Both the position numbers and the translations under genes were made by a program. This document shows, piece by piece, positions 26,701-41,600 of a stretch of 64,000 nt of DNA; within the stretch, counting starts at the first letter, position 1, and every line of letters begins with the position of its first letter. The notes beneath the pieces are model-generated. The model was not told the origin of the DNA, did no database searches, and saw only the letters and a program-made list of their open reading frames with translations. Source of the DNA: Muricea muricata (Eukaryota > Cnidaria > Anthozoa > Malacalcyonacea > Plexauridae). The DNA is taken from contig OY979721.1 in the NCBI GenBank assembly GCA_963855995.1, positions 5,435,195-5,499,194 on the forward strand, written 5' to 3'.

Positions 26701-29700
26701 GGCGCTCAAACCATCCACATGAGCGAAATAACACGTTGACATGAGAAACCTATAACTTGCTTGTAGACTGAAAAGAAACGATCTTAGAACCATCAAAATA
26801 GCGTTTTAAGCCTTCTAGAAGCGATTTGAGCGTAAAAACATGCTCAAATCACCAACTAAAAATCGCCGTTTTAAATCGATCAGGGCGACGTTTTAGAGCT
26901 TAAAATGAGGTTTTCAGTGCGAAAGTGAACGAGTTGAGCGCAATGATGTACTGCAATCACGGACCTAAAAGAGACTTTCTAAATGGAAATTGCAGAACTT
27001 AGCATGTCGGGAATCATGTTTTCGGCGATCAAACCATCGAGATGAGCGAAAGTACATGTTGAAATGAGAAACCTTTAACTTGCTTGTAGACTGAAAAGAA
27101 ACGATCTTAGAACCATCAAAATAGCGTTTTAAGCCTTCTAGAAGCGATTTGAGCGTAAAAACATGCTCAAATCACCAACTAAAAATCGCCGTTTTAAATC
27201 GATCAGGGCGACGTTTTAGAGCTTAAAATGAGGTTTTTAGTGCGAAAGTGAACGAGTTGAGCGCAATGATGTACTGCAATCACGGACCTAAAAGAGACTT
27301 TCTAAATGGAAATTGCAGAACTTAGCATGTCGGGAATCATGTTTTCGGCGATCAAACCATCGAGATGAGCGAAAGTACATGTTGAAATGAGAAACCTATA
27401 ACTTGCTTGTAGACTGAAAAGAAACGATCTTAGAACCATCAAAATCGCGTTTTAAGCGTTCTAGAAGCGATTTGAGCGTAAAAACATGCTCAAATCACCA
27501 ACTAAAAAACGCCGTTTTAAATCGATCAGGGCGACGTTTTAGAGCTTTAAATGAGGTTTTCAGTGCTAAAGTGAACGAGTTGAGCGCAATGATGTACTGC
27601 AATCACGGACCTAAAAGAGACTTTCTAAATGGAAATTGCAGAACTTAGCATGTCGGGAATCATGTTTTCGGAGCTCAAACCATCGAGATGAGCGAAATGA
27701 CATGTTGAAATGAGAAACCTATAACTTGGTTGTAAACTGAAAAGAAACGATCTTAGAACCATCAAAATCACGTTTTAGGCGTTCTGGAAGCGATTTGAGC
27801 GTAAAAACATGCTCAAATAACCAAGTAAAAATTGCCGTTTTAAATCGATCAGGGCAACGTTTTAGAGCTTAAAATGAGGTTTTCAGTGCTAAAGTGAACG
27901 AGTTGAGCGCAATGATGTACTGCAGTCACGGACCTAAAAGAGACTTTCTAAATGGAAATTGCAGAACTTAGCAAGTCGGGAATCATGTTTTCGGCGCTCA
28001 AACCATCCACATGAGCGAAATAACACGTTGACATGAGAAACCTATAACTTGCTTGTAGACTGAAAAGAAACGATCTTAGAACCATCAAAATAGCGTTTTA
28101 AGCCTTCTAGAAGCGATTTGAGCGTAAAAACATGCTCAAATCACCAACTAAAAATCGCCGTTTTAAATCGATCAGGGCGACGTTTTAGAGCTTAAAATGA
28201 GGTTTTCAGTGCGAAAGTGAACGAGTTGAGCGCAATGATGTACTGCAATCACGGACCTAAAAGAGACTTTCTAAATGGAAATTGCAGAACTTAGCATGTC
28301 GGGAATCATGTTTTCGGCGATCAAACCATCGAGATGAGCGAAAGTACATGTTGAAATGAGAAACCTATAACTTGCTTGTAGACTGAAAAGAAACGATCTT
28401 AGAACCATCAAAATCGCGTTTTAAGCGTTCTAGAAGCGATTTGAGCGTAAAAACATGCTCAAATCACCAACTAAAAAACGCCGTTTTAAATCGATCAGGG
28501 CGAGGTTTTAGAGCTTTAAATGAGGTTTTCAGTGCTAAAGTGAACGAGTTGAGCGCAATGATGTACTGCAATCACGGACCTAAAAGAGACTTTCTAAATG
28601 GAAATTGCAGAACTTAGCATGTCGGGAATCATGTTTACGGCGCTCAAACCATCGAGATGAGCGAAATGACATGTTGAAATGAGAAACCTATAACTTGCTT
28701 GTAGACTGAAAAGAAACGATCTTAGAACCATCAAAATCGCGTTTTAAGCGTTCTAGAAGCGATTTGAGCGTAAAAACATGCTCAAATCACCAACTAAAAA
28801 TTTCCGTTTTAAATCGATCAGGGCGACGTTTTAGAGCTTGAAATGATGTTTTCAGTGCTAAAGTGAAAGAGTTTAGCGCAATGATGTACTGTAATCACGG
28901 ACCTAAAAGAGACTTTCTAAATGGAAATTGCAGAACTTAGCATGTCGGGAATCATGTTTTCGGCGCTCAAACCATCGAGATGAGCGAAATGACATGTTGA
29001 AATGAGAAACCTATAACTTGGTTGTAAACTGAAAAGAAACGATCTTAGAACCATCAAAATCACGTTTAAGGCGTTCTAGAAGCGATTTGAGCGTAAAAAC
29101 ATGCTCAAACAACCAACTAAAAATTGCCGTTTTAAATCGATCAGGGCGACGTTTTAGAGCTTAAAATGAGGTTTTCAGTGCTAAAGTGAACGAGTTGAGC
29201 GCAATGATGTACTGCAATCACGGACCTAAAAGAGACTTACTAAATGGAAATTGCAGAACTTAGCATGTCGGGAATCATGTTTTCGGAGCTCAAACCATCG
29301 AGATGAGCGAAATGACATGTTGAAATGAGAAACCTATAACTTGGTTGTAAACTGAAAAGAAACGATCTTAGAACCATCAAAACCACGTTTTAGGCGTTCT
29401 GGAAGCGATTTGAGCGTAAAAACATGCTCAAATAACCAACTAAAAATTGCCGTTTTAAATCGATCAGGGCGACGTTTTAGAGCTTAAAATAAGGTTTTCA
29501 GTGCTAAAGTGAACGAGTTGAGCGCAATGATGTACTGCAGTCACGGACCTAAAAGAGACTTTCTAAATGGAAATTGCAGAACTTAGCAAGTCGGGATTCA
29601 TGTTTTCGGCGCTCAAACCATCCACATGAGCGAAATAACACGTTGACATGAGAAACCTATAACTTGCTTGTAGACTGAAAAGAAACGATCTTAGAACCAT

Positions 29701-32700
29701 CAAAATAGCGTTTTAAGCCTTCTAGAAGCGATTTGAGCGTAAAAACATGCTCAAATCACCAACTAAAAATCGCCGTTTTAAATCGATCAGGGCGACGTTT
29801 TAGAGCTTAAAATGAAGTTTTCAGTGCTAAAGCGAACGAGTTGAGCGCAATGATGTACTGCAATCACGGACTTAAAAGAGACTTTCTAAATGGAAATTGC
29901 AGAACTTAGCATGTCGGGAATCATGTTTTCGTCGCTCAAACCATCCAGATGAGCGAAATGACATGTTGAAATGAGAAACCTATAACTTGGTTGTAAACTG
30001 AAAAGAAACGATCTTAGAACCATCAAAATCGTGTTTTAAGCGTTCTAGAAGCGATTTGAGCGTAAAAACATGCTCAAATAACCAACTTAAAATTGCCGTT
30101 TTAAATCGATCAGGGCGACGTTTTAGAGCTTAAAATGATGTCTTCAGTGCTAAAGTGAAAGAGTTGAGCGCAATGATGTACTGCAATCACGGACCTAAAA
30201 GAGACTTTCAAAATGGAAATTGCAGAACTTAGCATGTCGGGAATCATGTTTTCGGCGCTCAAACCATCGAGATGAGCGAAATGACATGTTGAAATGAGAA
30301 ACCTATAACTTGCTTGTAAACTGAAAAGAAACGATCTTAGAACCATCAAAATCACGTTTTAGGCGTTCTAGAAGCGATTTGAGCGTAAAAACATGCTCAA
30401 ATAACCAACTAAAAATTGCCGTTTTAAATCGATCAGGGCGACGTTTTAGAGCTTAAAATGAGGTTTTCAGTGCTAATGTGAAAGAGTTGAGCGCAATGAT
30501 GTACTGCAATCACGGACCTAAAAGAGACTTTCAAAATGGAAATTGCAGAACTTAGCATGTCGGGAATCATGTTTTCGGCGCTCAAACCATCGAGATGAGC
30601 GAAATGACATGTTGAAATGAGAAACCTATAACTTGCTTGTAAACTGAAAAGAAACGATCTTAGAACCATCAAAATCACGTTTTAGGCGTTCTAGAAGCGA
30701 TTTGAGCGTAAAAACATGCTCAAATAACCAACTAAAAATTGCCGTTTTAAATCGATCAGGGCGACGTTTTAGAGCTTAAAATGAGAATTTCAGTGCTAAT
30801 GTGAACGAGTTGAGCGCAATGATGTACTGCAATCACGGACCTAAAAGAGACTTTCTAAATGGAAATTGCAGAATTTAGCAAGTCGGGAATCATGTTTTCG
30901 GCGCTCAAACCATCAACATGAGCAAAATAGCACGTTGACATCAGAAACCTATAACTTGCTTGTAGACTGAAAAGAAACGATCTTAGAACCATCAAAATCG
31001 CGTTTTAAGCGTTCTAGAAGCGATTTGAGCGTAAAAACATGCTCAAATCACCAACTAAAAATTTCCGTTTTAAATCGATCAGGGCGACGTTTTAGAGCTT
31101 GAAATGATGTTTTCAGTGCTAAAGTGAAAGAGTTTAGCGCAATGATGTACTGTAATCACGGACCTAAAAGAGACTTTCTAAATGGAAATTGCAGAACTTA
31201 GCATGTCGGGAATCATGTTTTCGGCGCTCAAACCATCGAGATGAGCGAAATGACATGTTGAAATGAGAAACCTATAACTTGGTTGTAAACTGAAAAGAAA
31301 CGATCTTAGAACCATCAAAATCACGTTTAAGGCGTTCTAGAAGCGATTTGAGCGTAAAAACATGCTCAAACAACCAACTAAAAATTGCCGTTTTAAATCG
31401 ATCAGGGCGACGTTTTAGAGCTTAAAATGAGGTTTTCAGTGCTAAAGTGAACGAGTTGAGCGCAATGATGTACTGCAATCACGGACCTAAAAGAGACTTA
31501 CTAAATGGAAATTGCAGAACTTAGCATGTCGGGAATCATGTTTTCGGAGCTCAAACCATCGAGATGAGCGAAATGACATGTTGAAATGAGAAACCTATAA
31601 CTTGGTTGTAAACTGAAAAGAAACGATCTTAGAACCATCAAAACCACGTTTTAGGCGTTCTGGAAGCGATTTGAGCGTAAAAACATGCTCAAATAACCAA
31701 CTAAAAATTGCCGTTTTAAATCGATCAGGGCGACGTTTTAGAGCTTAAAATAAGGTTTTCAGTGCTAAAGTGAACGAGTTGAGCGCAATGATGTACTGCA
31801 GTCACGGACCTAAAAGAGACTTTCTAAATGGAAATTGCAGAACTTAGCAAGTCGGGATTCATGTTTTCGGCGCTCAAACCATCCACATGAGCGAAATAAC
31901 ACGTTGACATGAGAAACCTATAACTTGCTTGTAGACTGAAAAGAAACGATCTTAGAACCATCAAAATAGCGTTTTAAGCCTTCTAGAAGCGATTTGAGCG
32001 TAAAAACATGCTCAAATCACCAACTAAAAATCGCCGTTTTAAATCGATCAGGGCGACGTTTTAGAGCTTAAAATGAAGTTTTCAGTGCTAAAGCGAACGA
32101 GTTGAGCGCAATGATGTACTGCAATCACGGACTTAAAAGAGACTTTCTAAATGGAAATTGCAGAACTTAGCATGTCGGGAATCATGTTTTCGTCGCTCAA
32201 ACCATCCAGATGAGCGAAATGACATGTTGAAATGAGAAACCTATAACTTGGTTGTAAACTGAAAAGAAACGATCTTAGAACCATCAAAATCGTGTTTTAA
32301 GCGTTCTAGAAGCGATTTGAGCGTAAAAACATGCTCAAATAACCAACTTAAAATTGCCGTTTTAAATCGATCAGGGCGACGTTTTAGAGCTTAAAATGAT
32401 GTCTTCAGTGCTAAAGTGAAAGAGTTGAGCGCAATGATGTACTGCAATCACGGACCTAAAAGAGACTTTCAAAATGGAAATTGCAGAACTTAGCATGTCG
32501 GGAATCATGTTTTCGGCGCTCAAACCATCGAGATGAGCGAAATGACATGTTGAAATGAGAAACCTATAACTTGCTTGTAAACTGAAAAGAAACGATCTTA
32601 GAACCATCAAAATCACGTTTTAGGCGTTCTAGAAGCGATTTGAGCGTAAAAACATGCTCAAATAACCAACTAAAAATTGCCGTTTTAAATCGATCAGGGC

Positions 32701-35652
32701 GACGTTTTAGAGCTTAAAATGAGGTTTTCAGTGCTAATGTGAAAGAGTTGAGCGCAATGATGTACTGCAATCACGGACCTAAAAGAGACTTTCAAAATGG
32801 AAATTGCAGAACTTAGCATGTCGGGAATCATGTTTTCGGCGCTCAAACCATCGAGATGAGCGAAATGACATGTTGAAATGAGAAACCTATAACTTGCTTG
32901 TAAACTGAAAAGAAACGATCTTAGAACCATCAAAATCACGTTTTAGGCGTTCTAGAAGCGATTTGAGCGTAAAAACATGCTCAAATAACCAACTAAAAAT
33001 TGCCGTTTTAAATCGATCAGGGCGACGTTTTAGAGCTTAAAATGAGGTTTTCAGTGCTAATGTGAACGAGTTGAGCGCAATGATGTACTGCAATCACGGA
33101 CCTAAAAGAGACTTTCTAAATGGAAATTGCAGAATTTAGCAAGTCGGGAATCATGTTTTCGGCGCTCAAACCATCAACATGAGCAAAATAGCACGTTGAC
33201 ATCAGAAACCTATAACTTGCTTGTAGACTGAAAAGAAACGATCTTAGAACCATCAAAATTGCGTTTTAAGCGTTCTAGAAGCGATTTGAGCGTAAAAACA
33301 TGCTCAAATCACCAACTAAAAATTGCCGTTTTAAATCGATCAGGGCGACGTTTTAGAGCTTAAAATGAGGTTTTCAGGGCAAAAGTGAACGAGTTGAGCG
33401 CAATGATGTACTGCAATCACGGACCTAAAAGAGACTTTCTAAATGGAAATTGCAGAACTTAGCAAGTCAGGAATCATGTTTTCGGCGCTCAAACCATCGA
33501 GATGAGCGAAAAAACACGTTGACATGAGAAACCTATAACTTGCTTGTAGACTGAAAAGAAACGATCTTAGAACCATCAAATTTGCGTTTTAAGCGTTCTA
33601 GAAGCGATTTGAGCGTAAAAACATGCTCAAATAACCAACTAAAAATTGCCGTTTTAAATCGATCAGGGCGACGTTTTAGAGCTTAAAATGAGGTTTTCAG
33701 TGCTAATGTGAACGAGTTGAGCGCAATGATGTACTGCAATCACGGACCTAAAAGAGACTTTCTAAATGGAAATTGCAGAATTTAGCAAGTCGGGAATCAT
33801 GTTTTCGGCGCTCAAACCATCGAGATGAGCGAAAAAACACGTTGACATGAGAAACCTATAACTTGCTTGTAGACTGAAAAGAAACGAGCTTAGAACCATC
33901 AAATTTGCGTTTTAAGCGTTCTAGAAGCGATTTGAGCGTAAAAACATGCTCAAATAACCAACTAAAAATTGCCGTTTTAAATCGATCAGGGCGACGTTTT
34001 AGAGCTTAAAATGAGGTTTTCAGTGCTAATGTGAACGAGTTGAGCGCAATGATGTACTGCAATCACGGACCTAAAAGAGACTTTCTAAATGGAAATTGCA
34101 GAATTTAGCAAGTCGGGAATCATGTTTTCGGCGCTCAAACCATCGACATGAGCAAAATAACACGTTGACATCAGAAACCTATAACTTGCTTGTAGACTGA
34201 AAAGAAACGATCTTAGAACCATCAAAATTGCGTTTTAAGCGTTCTAGAAGCGATTTGAGCGTAAAAACATGCTCAAATCACCAACTAAAAATTGCCGTTT
34301 TAAATCGATCAGGGCGACGTTTTAGAGCTTAAAATGAGGTTTTCAGGGCAAAAGTGAACGAGTTGAGCGCAATGATGTACTGCAATCACGGACCTAAAAG
34401 AGACTTTCTAAATGGAAATTGCAGAACTTAGAAAGTCGGGAATCATGTTTTCGGCGCTCAAACCATCGAGATGAGCGAAAAAACACGTTGACATGAGAAA
34501 CCTATAACTTGCTTGTAGACTGAAAAGAAACGATCTTAGAAGCATCAAAATTGCGTTTTAAGCGTTCTAGAAGCGATTTGAGCGTAAAAACATGCTCAAA
34601 TCACCAACTAAAAATTGCCGTTTTAAATCGATCAGAGCGACGTTTTAGAGCTTGAAATGATGTTTTCAGTGCTAAAGTGAAAGAGTTGAGCGCAATGATG
34701 CACTGCAATCACGGACCTAAAAGAGACTTTTTTAAATGGAATATGCAGAACTTAGCATGTCGGGAATCATGTTTTCGGCGCACAAACTATCGAGATGAGC
34801 GAAATGACATGTTGAAATGTGAAACCTATAACTTGGTTGTAAACTGAAAAGAAACGATCTTAGAACCATCAAAATAGCGTTTTAAGCCTTCTAGAAGCGA
34901 TTTGAGCGTAAAAACATGCTCAAATCACCAACAAAAAATCGCCGTTTTAAATCGATCAGGGCGACGTTTTAGAGCTTAAAATGAAGTTTTCAGTGCTAAA
35001 ATGAACGAGTTGAGCGCAATGATGTACTGCAATCACGGACTTAAAAGAGACCTTCTAAATGGAAATAGCAGAAGTTAGCAAGTCGGGAATCATGTTTTCG
35101 GCGCTCAAACCATCGAGATGAGCGAAATAACACGTTGACAAGAGAAACCTATAACTTGCTTGTAAACTGAAAAGAAGCGATCTTAGAACCATCAAAATCG
35201 TGTTTTAAGCGTTCTAGAAGCGATTTGAGCGTAAAAACATGCTCAAATAACCAACTTAAAATTGCCGTTTTAAATCGATCAGGGCGACGTTTTAGAGCTT
35301 AAAATGAGGTTTTCAGTGCTAAACTGAACGAGTTGAGCGCAATGATGTACTGCAATCACGGACCTAAAAGAGACTTTCTAAATGGAAATTGCAGAACTTA
35401 GCAAGTCGGGAATCATGTTTTCGGCGCTCAAACCATCGACATGAGCGAAATAACACGTTGACATGAGAAACCTTTAACTTGCTTGTAGACTGAAAAGAAA
35501 CGATCTTAGAACCATCAAAATTGCGTTTTAAGCGTTCTAGAAGCGATTTGAGCGTAAAAACATGCTCAAATCACCAACTAAAAATTGCCGTTTTAAATCG
35601 ATCAGGGCGACGTTTTAGAGCTTAAAATGAGGTTTTCAGTGCTAAAGTGAAA
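23792..35652 (+). repeat. Large copied block 2 (about 11.9 kb)
   Basis: From about 23.79 kb the array restarts with sequence matching about 6.35 kb. It follows it with a shift of 17441 bp up to about 8.8 kb, then with a shift of 16149 bp from about 9 kb to 19.57 kb. The change of shift equals 1292 bp, the extra 4-mer present only in the earlier region. The insertion marker near 18579 reappears at 34729. Single-base differences are sparse, for example GAGAATTTC near 30784 and GCACTGC near 34700. Confidence 0.88.
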
Positions 35653-38600
35653 GAGTTGAGCGCAATGATGTACTGCAATCACGGACCTAAAAGAGACTTT
35701 CTAAATGGAAATTGCAGAACTTAGCATGTCGGGAATCATGTTTTCGGCGATCAAACCATCGAGATGAGCGAAAGTACATGTTGAAATGAGAAACCTATAA
35801 CTTGCTTGTAGACTGAAAAGAAACGATCTTAGAACCATCAAAATCGCGTTTTAAGCGTTCTAGAAGCGATTTGAGCGTAAAAACATGCTCAAATCACCAA
35901 CTAAAAAACGCCGTTTTAAATCGATCAGGGCGAGGTTTTAGAGCTTTAAATGAGGTTTTCAGTGCTAAAGTGAACGAGTTGAGCGCAATGATGTACTGCA
36001 ATCACGGACCTAAAAGAGACTTTCTAAATGGAAATTGCAGAACTTAGCATGTCGGGAATCATGTTTACGGCGCTCAAACCATCGAGATGAGCGAAATGAC
36101 ATGTTGAAATGAGAAACCTATAACTTGCTTGTAGACTGAAAAGAAACGATCTTAGAACCATCAAAATCGCGTTTTAAGCGTTCTAGAAGCGATTTGAGCG
36201 TAAAAACATGCTCAAATCACCAACTAAAAATTTCCGTTTTAAATCGATCAGGGCGACGTTTTAGAGCTTGAAATGATGTTTTCAGTGCTAAAGTGAAAGA
36301 GTTTAGCGCAATGATGTACTGTAATCACGGACCTAAAAGAGACTTTCTAAATGGAAATTGCAGAACTTAGCATGTCGGGAATCATGTTTTCGGCGCTCAA
36401 ACCATCGAGATGAGCGAAATGACATGTTGAAATGAGAAACCTATAACTTGGTTGTAAACTGAAAAGAAACGATCTTAGAACCATCAAAATCACGTTTAAG
36501 GCGTTCTAGAAGCGATTTGAGCGTAAAAACATGCTCAAACAACCAACTAAAAATTGCCGTTTTAAATCGATCAGGGCGACGTTTTAGAGCTTAAAATGAG
36601 GTTTTCAGTGCTAAAGTGAACGAGTTGAGCGCAATGATGTACTGCAATCACGGACCTAAAAGAGACTTACTAAATGGAAATTGCAGAACTTAGCATGTCG
36701 GGAATCATGTTTTCGGAGCTCAAACCATCGAGATGAGCGAAATGACATGTTGAAATGAGAAACCTATAACTTGGTTGTAAACTGAAAAGAAACGATCTTA
36801 GAACCATCAAAACCACGTTTTAGGCGTTCTGGAAGCGATTTGAGCGTAAAAACATGCTCAAATAACCAACTAAAAATTGCCGTTTTAAATCGATCAGGGC
36901 GACGTTTTAGAGCTTAAAATAAGGTTTTCAGTGCTAAAGTGAACGAGTTGAGCGCAATGATGTACTGCAGTCACGGACCTAAAAGAGACTTTCTAAATGG
37001 AAATTGCAGAACTTAGCAAGTCGGGATTCATGTTTTCGGCGCTCAAACCATCCACATGAGCGAAATAACACGTTGACATGAGAAACCTATAACTTGCTTG
37101 TAGACTGAAAAGAAACGATCTTAGAACCATCAAAATAGCGTTTTAAGCCTTCTAGAAGCGATTTGAGCGTAAAAACATGCTCAAATCACCAACTAAAAAT
37201 CGCCGTTTTAAATCGATCAGGGCGACGTTTTAGCGCTTAAAATGAAGTTTTCAGTGCTAAAGCGAACGAGTTGAGCGCAATGATGTACTGCAATCACGGA
37301 CTTAAAAGAGACTTTCTAAATGGAAATTGCAGAACTTAGCATGTCGGGAATCATGTTTTCGTCGCTCAAACCATCCAGATGAGCGAAATGACATGTTGAA
37401 ATGAGAAACCTATAACTTGGTTGTAAACTGAAAAGAAACGATCTTAGAACCATCAAAATCGTGTTTTAAGCGTTCTAGAAGCGATTTGAGCGTAAAAACA
37501 TGCTCAAATAACCAACTTAAAATTGCCGTTTTAAATCGATCAGGGCGACGTTTTAGAGCTTAAAATGATGTCTTCAGTGCTAAAGTGAAAGAGTTGAGCG
37601 CAATGATGTACTGCAATCACGGACCTAAAAGAGACTTTCAAAATGGAAATTGCAGAACTTAGCATGTCGGGAATCATGTTTTCGGCGCTCAAACCATCGA
37701 GATGAGCGAAATGACATGTTGAAATGAGAAACCTATAACTTGCTTGTAAACTGAAAAGAAACGATCTTAGAACCATCAAAATCACGTTTTAGGCGTTCTA
37801 GAAGCGATTTGAGCGTAAAAACATGCTCAAATAACCAACTAAAAATTGCCGTTTTAAATCGATCAGGGCGACGTTTTAGAGCTTAAAATGAGGTTTTCAG
37901 TGCTAATGTGAAAGAGTTGAGCGCAATGATGTACTGCAATCACGGACCTAAAAGAGACTTTCAAAATGGAAATTGCAGAACTTAGCATGTCGGGAATCAT
38001 GTTTTCGGCGCTCAAACCATCGAGATGAGCGAAATGACATGTTGAAATGAGAAACCTATAACTTGCTTGTAAACTGAAAAGAAACGATCTTAGAACCATC
38101 AAAATCACGTTTTAGGCGTTCTAGAAGCGATTTGAGCGTAAAAACATGCTCAAATAACCAACTAAAAATTGCCGTTTTAAATCGATCAGGGCGACGTTTT
38201 AGAGCTTAAAATGAGGTTTTCAGTGCTAATGTGAACGAGTTGAGCGCAATGATGTACTGCAATCACGGACCTAAAAGAGACTTTCTAAATGGAAATTGCA
38301 GAATTTAGCAAGTCGGGAATCATGTTTTCGGCGCTCAAACCATCAACATGAGCAAAATAGCACGTTGACATCAGAAACCTATAACTTGCTTGTAGACTGA
38401 AAAGAAACGATCTTAGAACCATCAAAATCGCGTTTTAAGCGTTCTAGAAGCGATTTGAGCGTAAAAACATGCTCAAATCACCAACTAAAAATTTCCGTTT
38501 TAAATCGATCAGGGCGACGTTTTAGAGCTTGAAATGATGTTTTCAGTGCTAAAGTGAAAGAGTTTAGCGCAATGATGTACTGTAATCACGGACCTAAAAG

Positions 38601-41600
38601 AGACTTTCTAAATGGAAATTGCAGAACTTAGCATGTCGGGAATCATGTTTTCGGCGCTCAAACCATCGAGATGAGCGAAATGACATGTTGAAATGAGAAA
38701 CCTATAACTTGGTTGTAAACTGAAAAGAAACGATCTTAGAACCATCAAAATCACGTTTAAGGCGTTCTAGAAGCGATTTGAGCGTAAAAACATGCTCAAA
38801 CAACCAACTAAAAATTGCCGTTTTAAATCGATCAGGGCGACGTTTTAGAGCTTAAAATGAGGTTTTCAGTGCTAAAGTGAACGAGTTGAGCGCAATGATG
38901 TACTGCAATCACGGACCTAAAAGAGACTTACTAAATGGAAATTGCAGAACTTAGCATGTCGGGAATCATGTTTTCGGAGCTCAAACCATCGAGATGAGCG
39001 AAATGACATGTTGAAATGAGAAACCTATAACTTGGTTGTAAACTGAAAAGAAACGATCTTAGAACCATCAAAACCACGTTTTAGGCGTTCTGGAAGCGAT
39101 TTGAGCGTAAAAACATGCTCAAATAACCAACTAAAAATTGCCGTTTTAAATCGATCAGGGCGACGTTTTAGAGCTTAAAATAAGGTTTTCAGTGCTAAAG
39201 TGAACGAGTTGAGCGCAATGATGTACTGCAGTCACGGACCTAAAAGAGACTTTCTAAATGGAAATTGCAGAACTTAGCAAGTCGGGATTCATGTTTTCGG
39301 CGCTCAAACCATCCACATGAGCGAAATAACACGTTGACATGAGAAACCTATAACTTGCTTGTAGACTGAAAAGAAACGATCTTAGAACCATCAAAATAGC
39401 GTTTTAAGCCTTCTAGAAGCGATTTGAGCGTAAAAACATGCTCAAATCACCAACTAAAAATCGCCGTTTTAAATCGATCAGGGCGACGTTTTAGAGCTTA
39501 AAATGAAGTTTTCAGTGCTAAAGCGAACGAGTTGAGCGCAATGATGTACTGCAATCACGGACTTAAAAGAGACTTTCTAAATGGAAATTGCAGAACTTAG
39601 CATGTCGGGAATCATGTTTTCGTCGCTCAAACCATCCAGATGAGCGAAATGACATGTTGAAATGAGAAACCTATAACTTGGTTGTAAACTGAAAAGAAAC
39701 GATCTTAGAACCATCAAAATCGTGTTTTAAGCGTTCTAGAAGCGATTTGAGCGTAAAAACATGCTCAAATAACCAACTTAAAATTGCCGTTTTAAATCGA
39801 TCAGGGCGACGTTTTAGAGCTTAAAATGATGTCTTCAGTGCTAAAGTGAAAGAGTTGAGCGCAATGATGTACTGCAATCACGGACCTAAAAGAGACTTTC
39901 AAAATGGAAATTGCAGAACTTAGCCTGTCGGGAATCATGTTTTCGGCGCTCAAACCATCGAGATGAGCGAAATGACATGTTGAAATGAGAAACCTATAAC
40001 TTGCTTGTAAACTGAAAAGAAACGATCTTAGAACCATCAAAATCACGTTTTAGGCGTTCTAGAAGCGATTTGAGCGTAAAAACATGCTCAAATAACCAAC
40101 TAAAAATTGCCGTTTTAAATCGATCAGGGCGACGTTTTAGAGCTTAAAATGAGGTTTTCAGTGCTAATGTGAAAGAGTTGAGCGCAATGATGTACTGCAA
40201 TCACGGACCTAAAAGAGACTTTCAAAATGGAAATTGCAGAACTTAGCATGTCGGGAATCATGTTTTCGGCGCTCAAACCATCGAGATGAGCGAAATGACA
40301 TGTTGAAATGAGAAACCTATAACTTGCTTGTAAACTGAAAAGAAACGATCTTAGAACCATCAAAATCACGTTTTAGGCGTTCTAGAAGCGATTTGAGCGT
40401 AAAAACATGCTCAAATAACCAACTAAAAATTGCCGTTTTAAATCGATCAGGGCGACGTTTTAGAGCTTAAAATGAGGTTTTCAGTGCTAATGTGAACGAG
40501 TTGAGCGCAATGATGTACTGCAATCACGGACCTAAAAGAGACTTTCTAAATGGAAATTGCAGAATTTAGCAAGTCGGGAATCATGTTTTCGGCGCTCAAA
40601 CCATCAACATGAGCAAAATAGCACGTTGACATCAGAAACCTATAACTTGCTTGTAGACTGAAAAGAAACGATCTTAGAACCATCAAAATTGCGTTTTAAG
40701 CGTTCTAGAAGCGATTTGAGCGTAAAAACATGCTCAAATCACCAACTAAAAATTGCCGTTTTAAATCGATCAGGGCGACGTTTTAGAGCTTAAAATGAGG
40801 TTTTCAGGGCAAAAGTGAACGAGTTGAGCGCAATGATGTACTGCAATCACGGACCTAAAAGAGACTTTCTAAATGGAAATTGCAGAACTTAGCAAGTCAG
40901 GAATCATGTTTTCGGCGCTCAAACCATCGAGATGAGCGAAAAAACACGTTGACATGAGAAACCTATAACTTGCTTGTAGACTGAAAAGAAACGATCTTAG
41001 AACCATCAAATTTGCGTTTTAAGCGTTCTAGAAGCGATTTGAGCGTAAAAACATGCTCAAATAACCAACTAAAAATTGCCGTTTTAAATCGATCAGGGCG
41101 ACGTTTTAGAGCTTAAAATGAGGTTTTCAGTGCTAATGTGAACGAGTTGAGCGCAATGATGTACTGCAATCACGGACCTAAAAGAGACTTTCTAAATGGA
41201 AATTGCAGAATTTAGCAAGTCGGGAATCATGTTTTCGGCGCTCAAACCATCGAGATGAGCGAAAAAACACGTTGACATGAGAAACCTATAACTTGCTTGT
41301 AGACTGAAAAGAAACGAGCTTAGAACCATCAAATTTGCGTTTTAAGCGTTCTAGAAGCGATTTGAGCGTAAAAACATGCTCAAATAACCAACTAAAAATT
41401 GCCGTTTTAAATCGATCAGGGCGACGTTTTAGAGCTTAAAATGAGGTTTTCAGTGCTAATGTGAACGAGTTGAGCGCAATGATGTACTGCAATCACGGAC
41501 CTAAAAGAGACTTTCTAAATGGAAATTGCAGAATTTAGCAAGTCGGGAATCATGTTTTCGGCGCTCAAACCATCGACATGAGCAAAATAACACGTTGACA

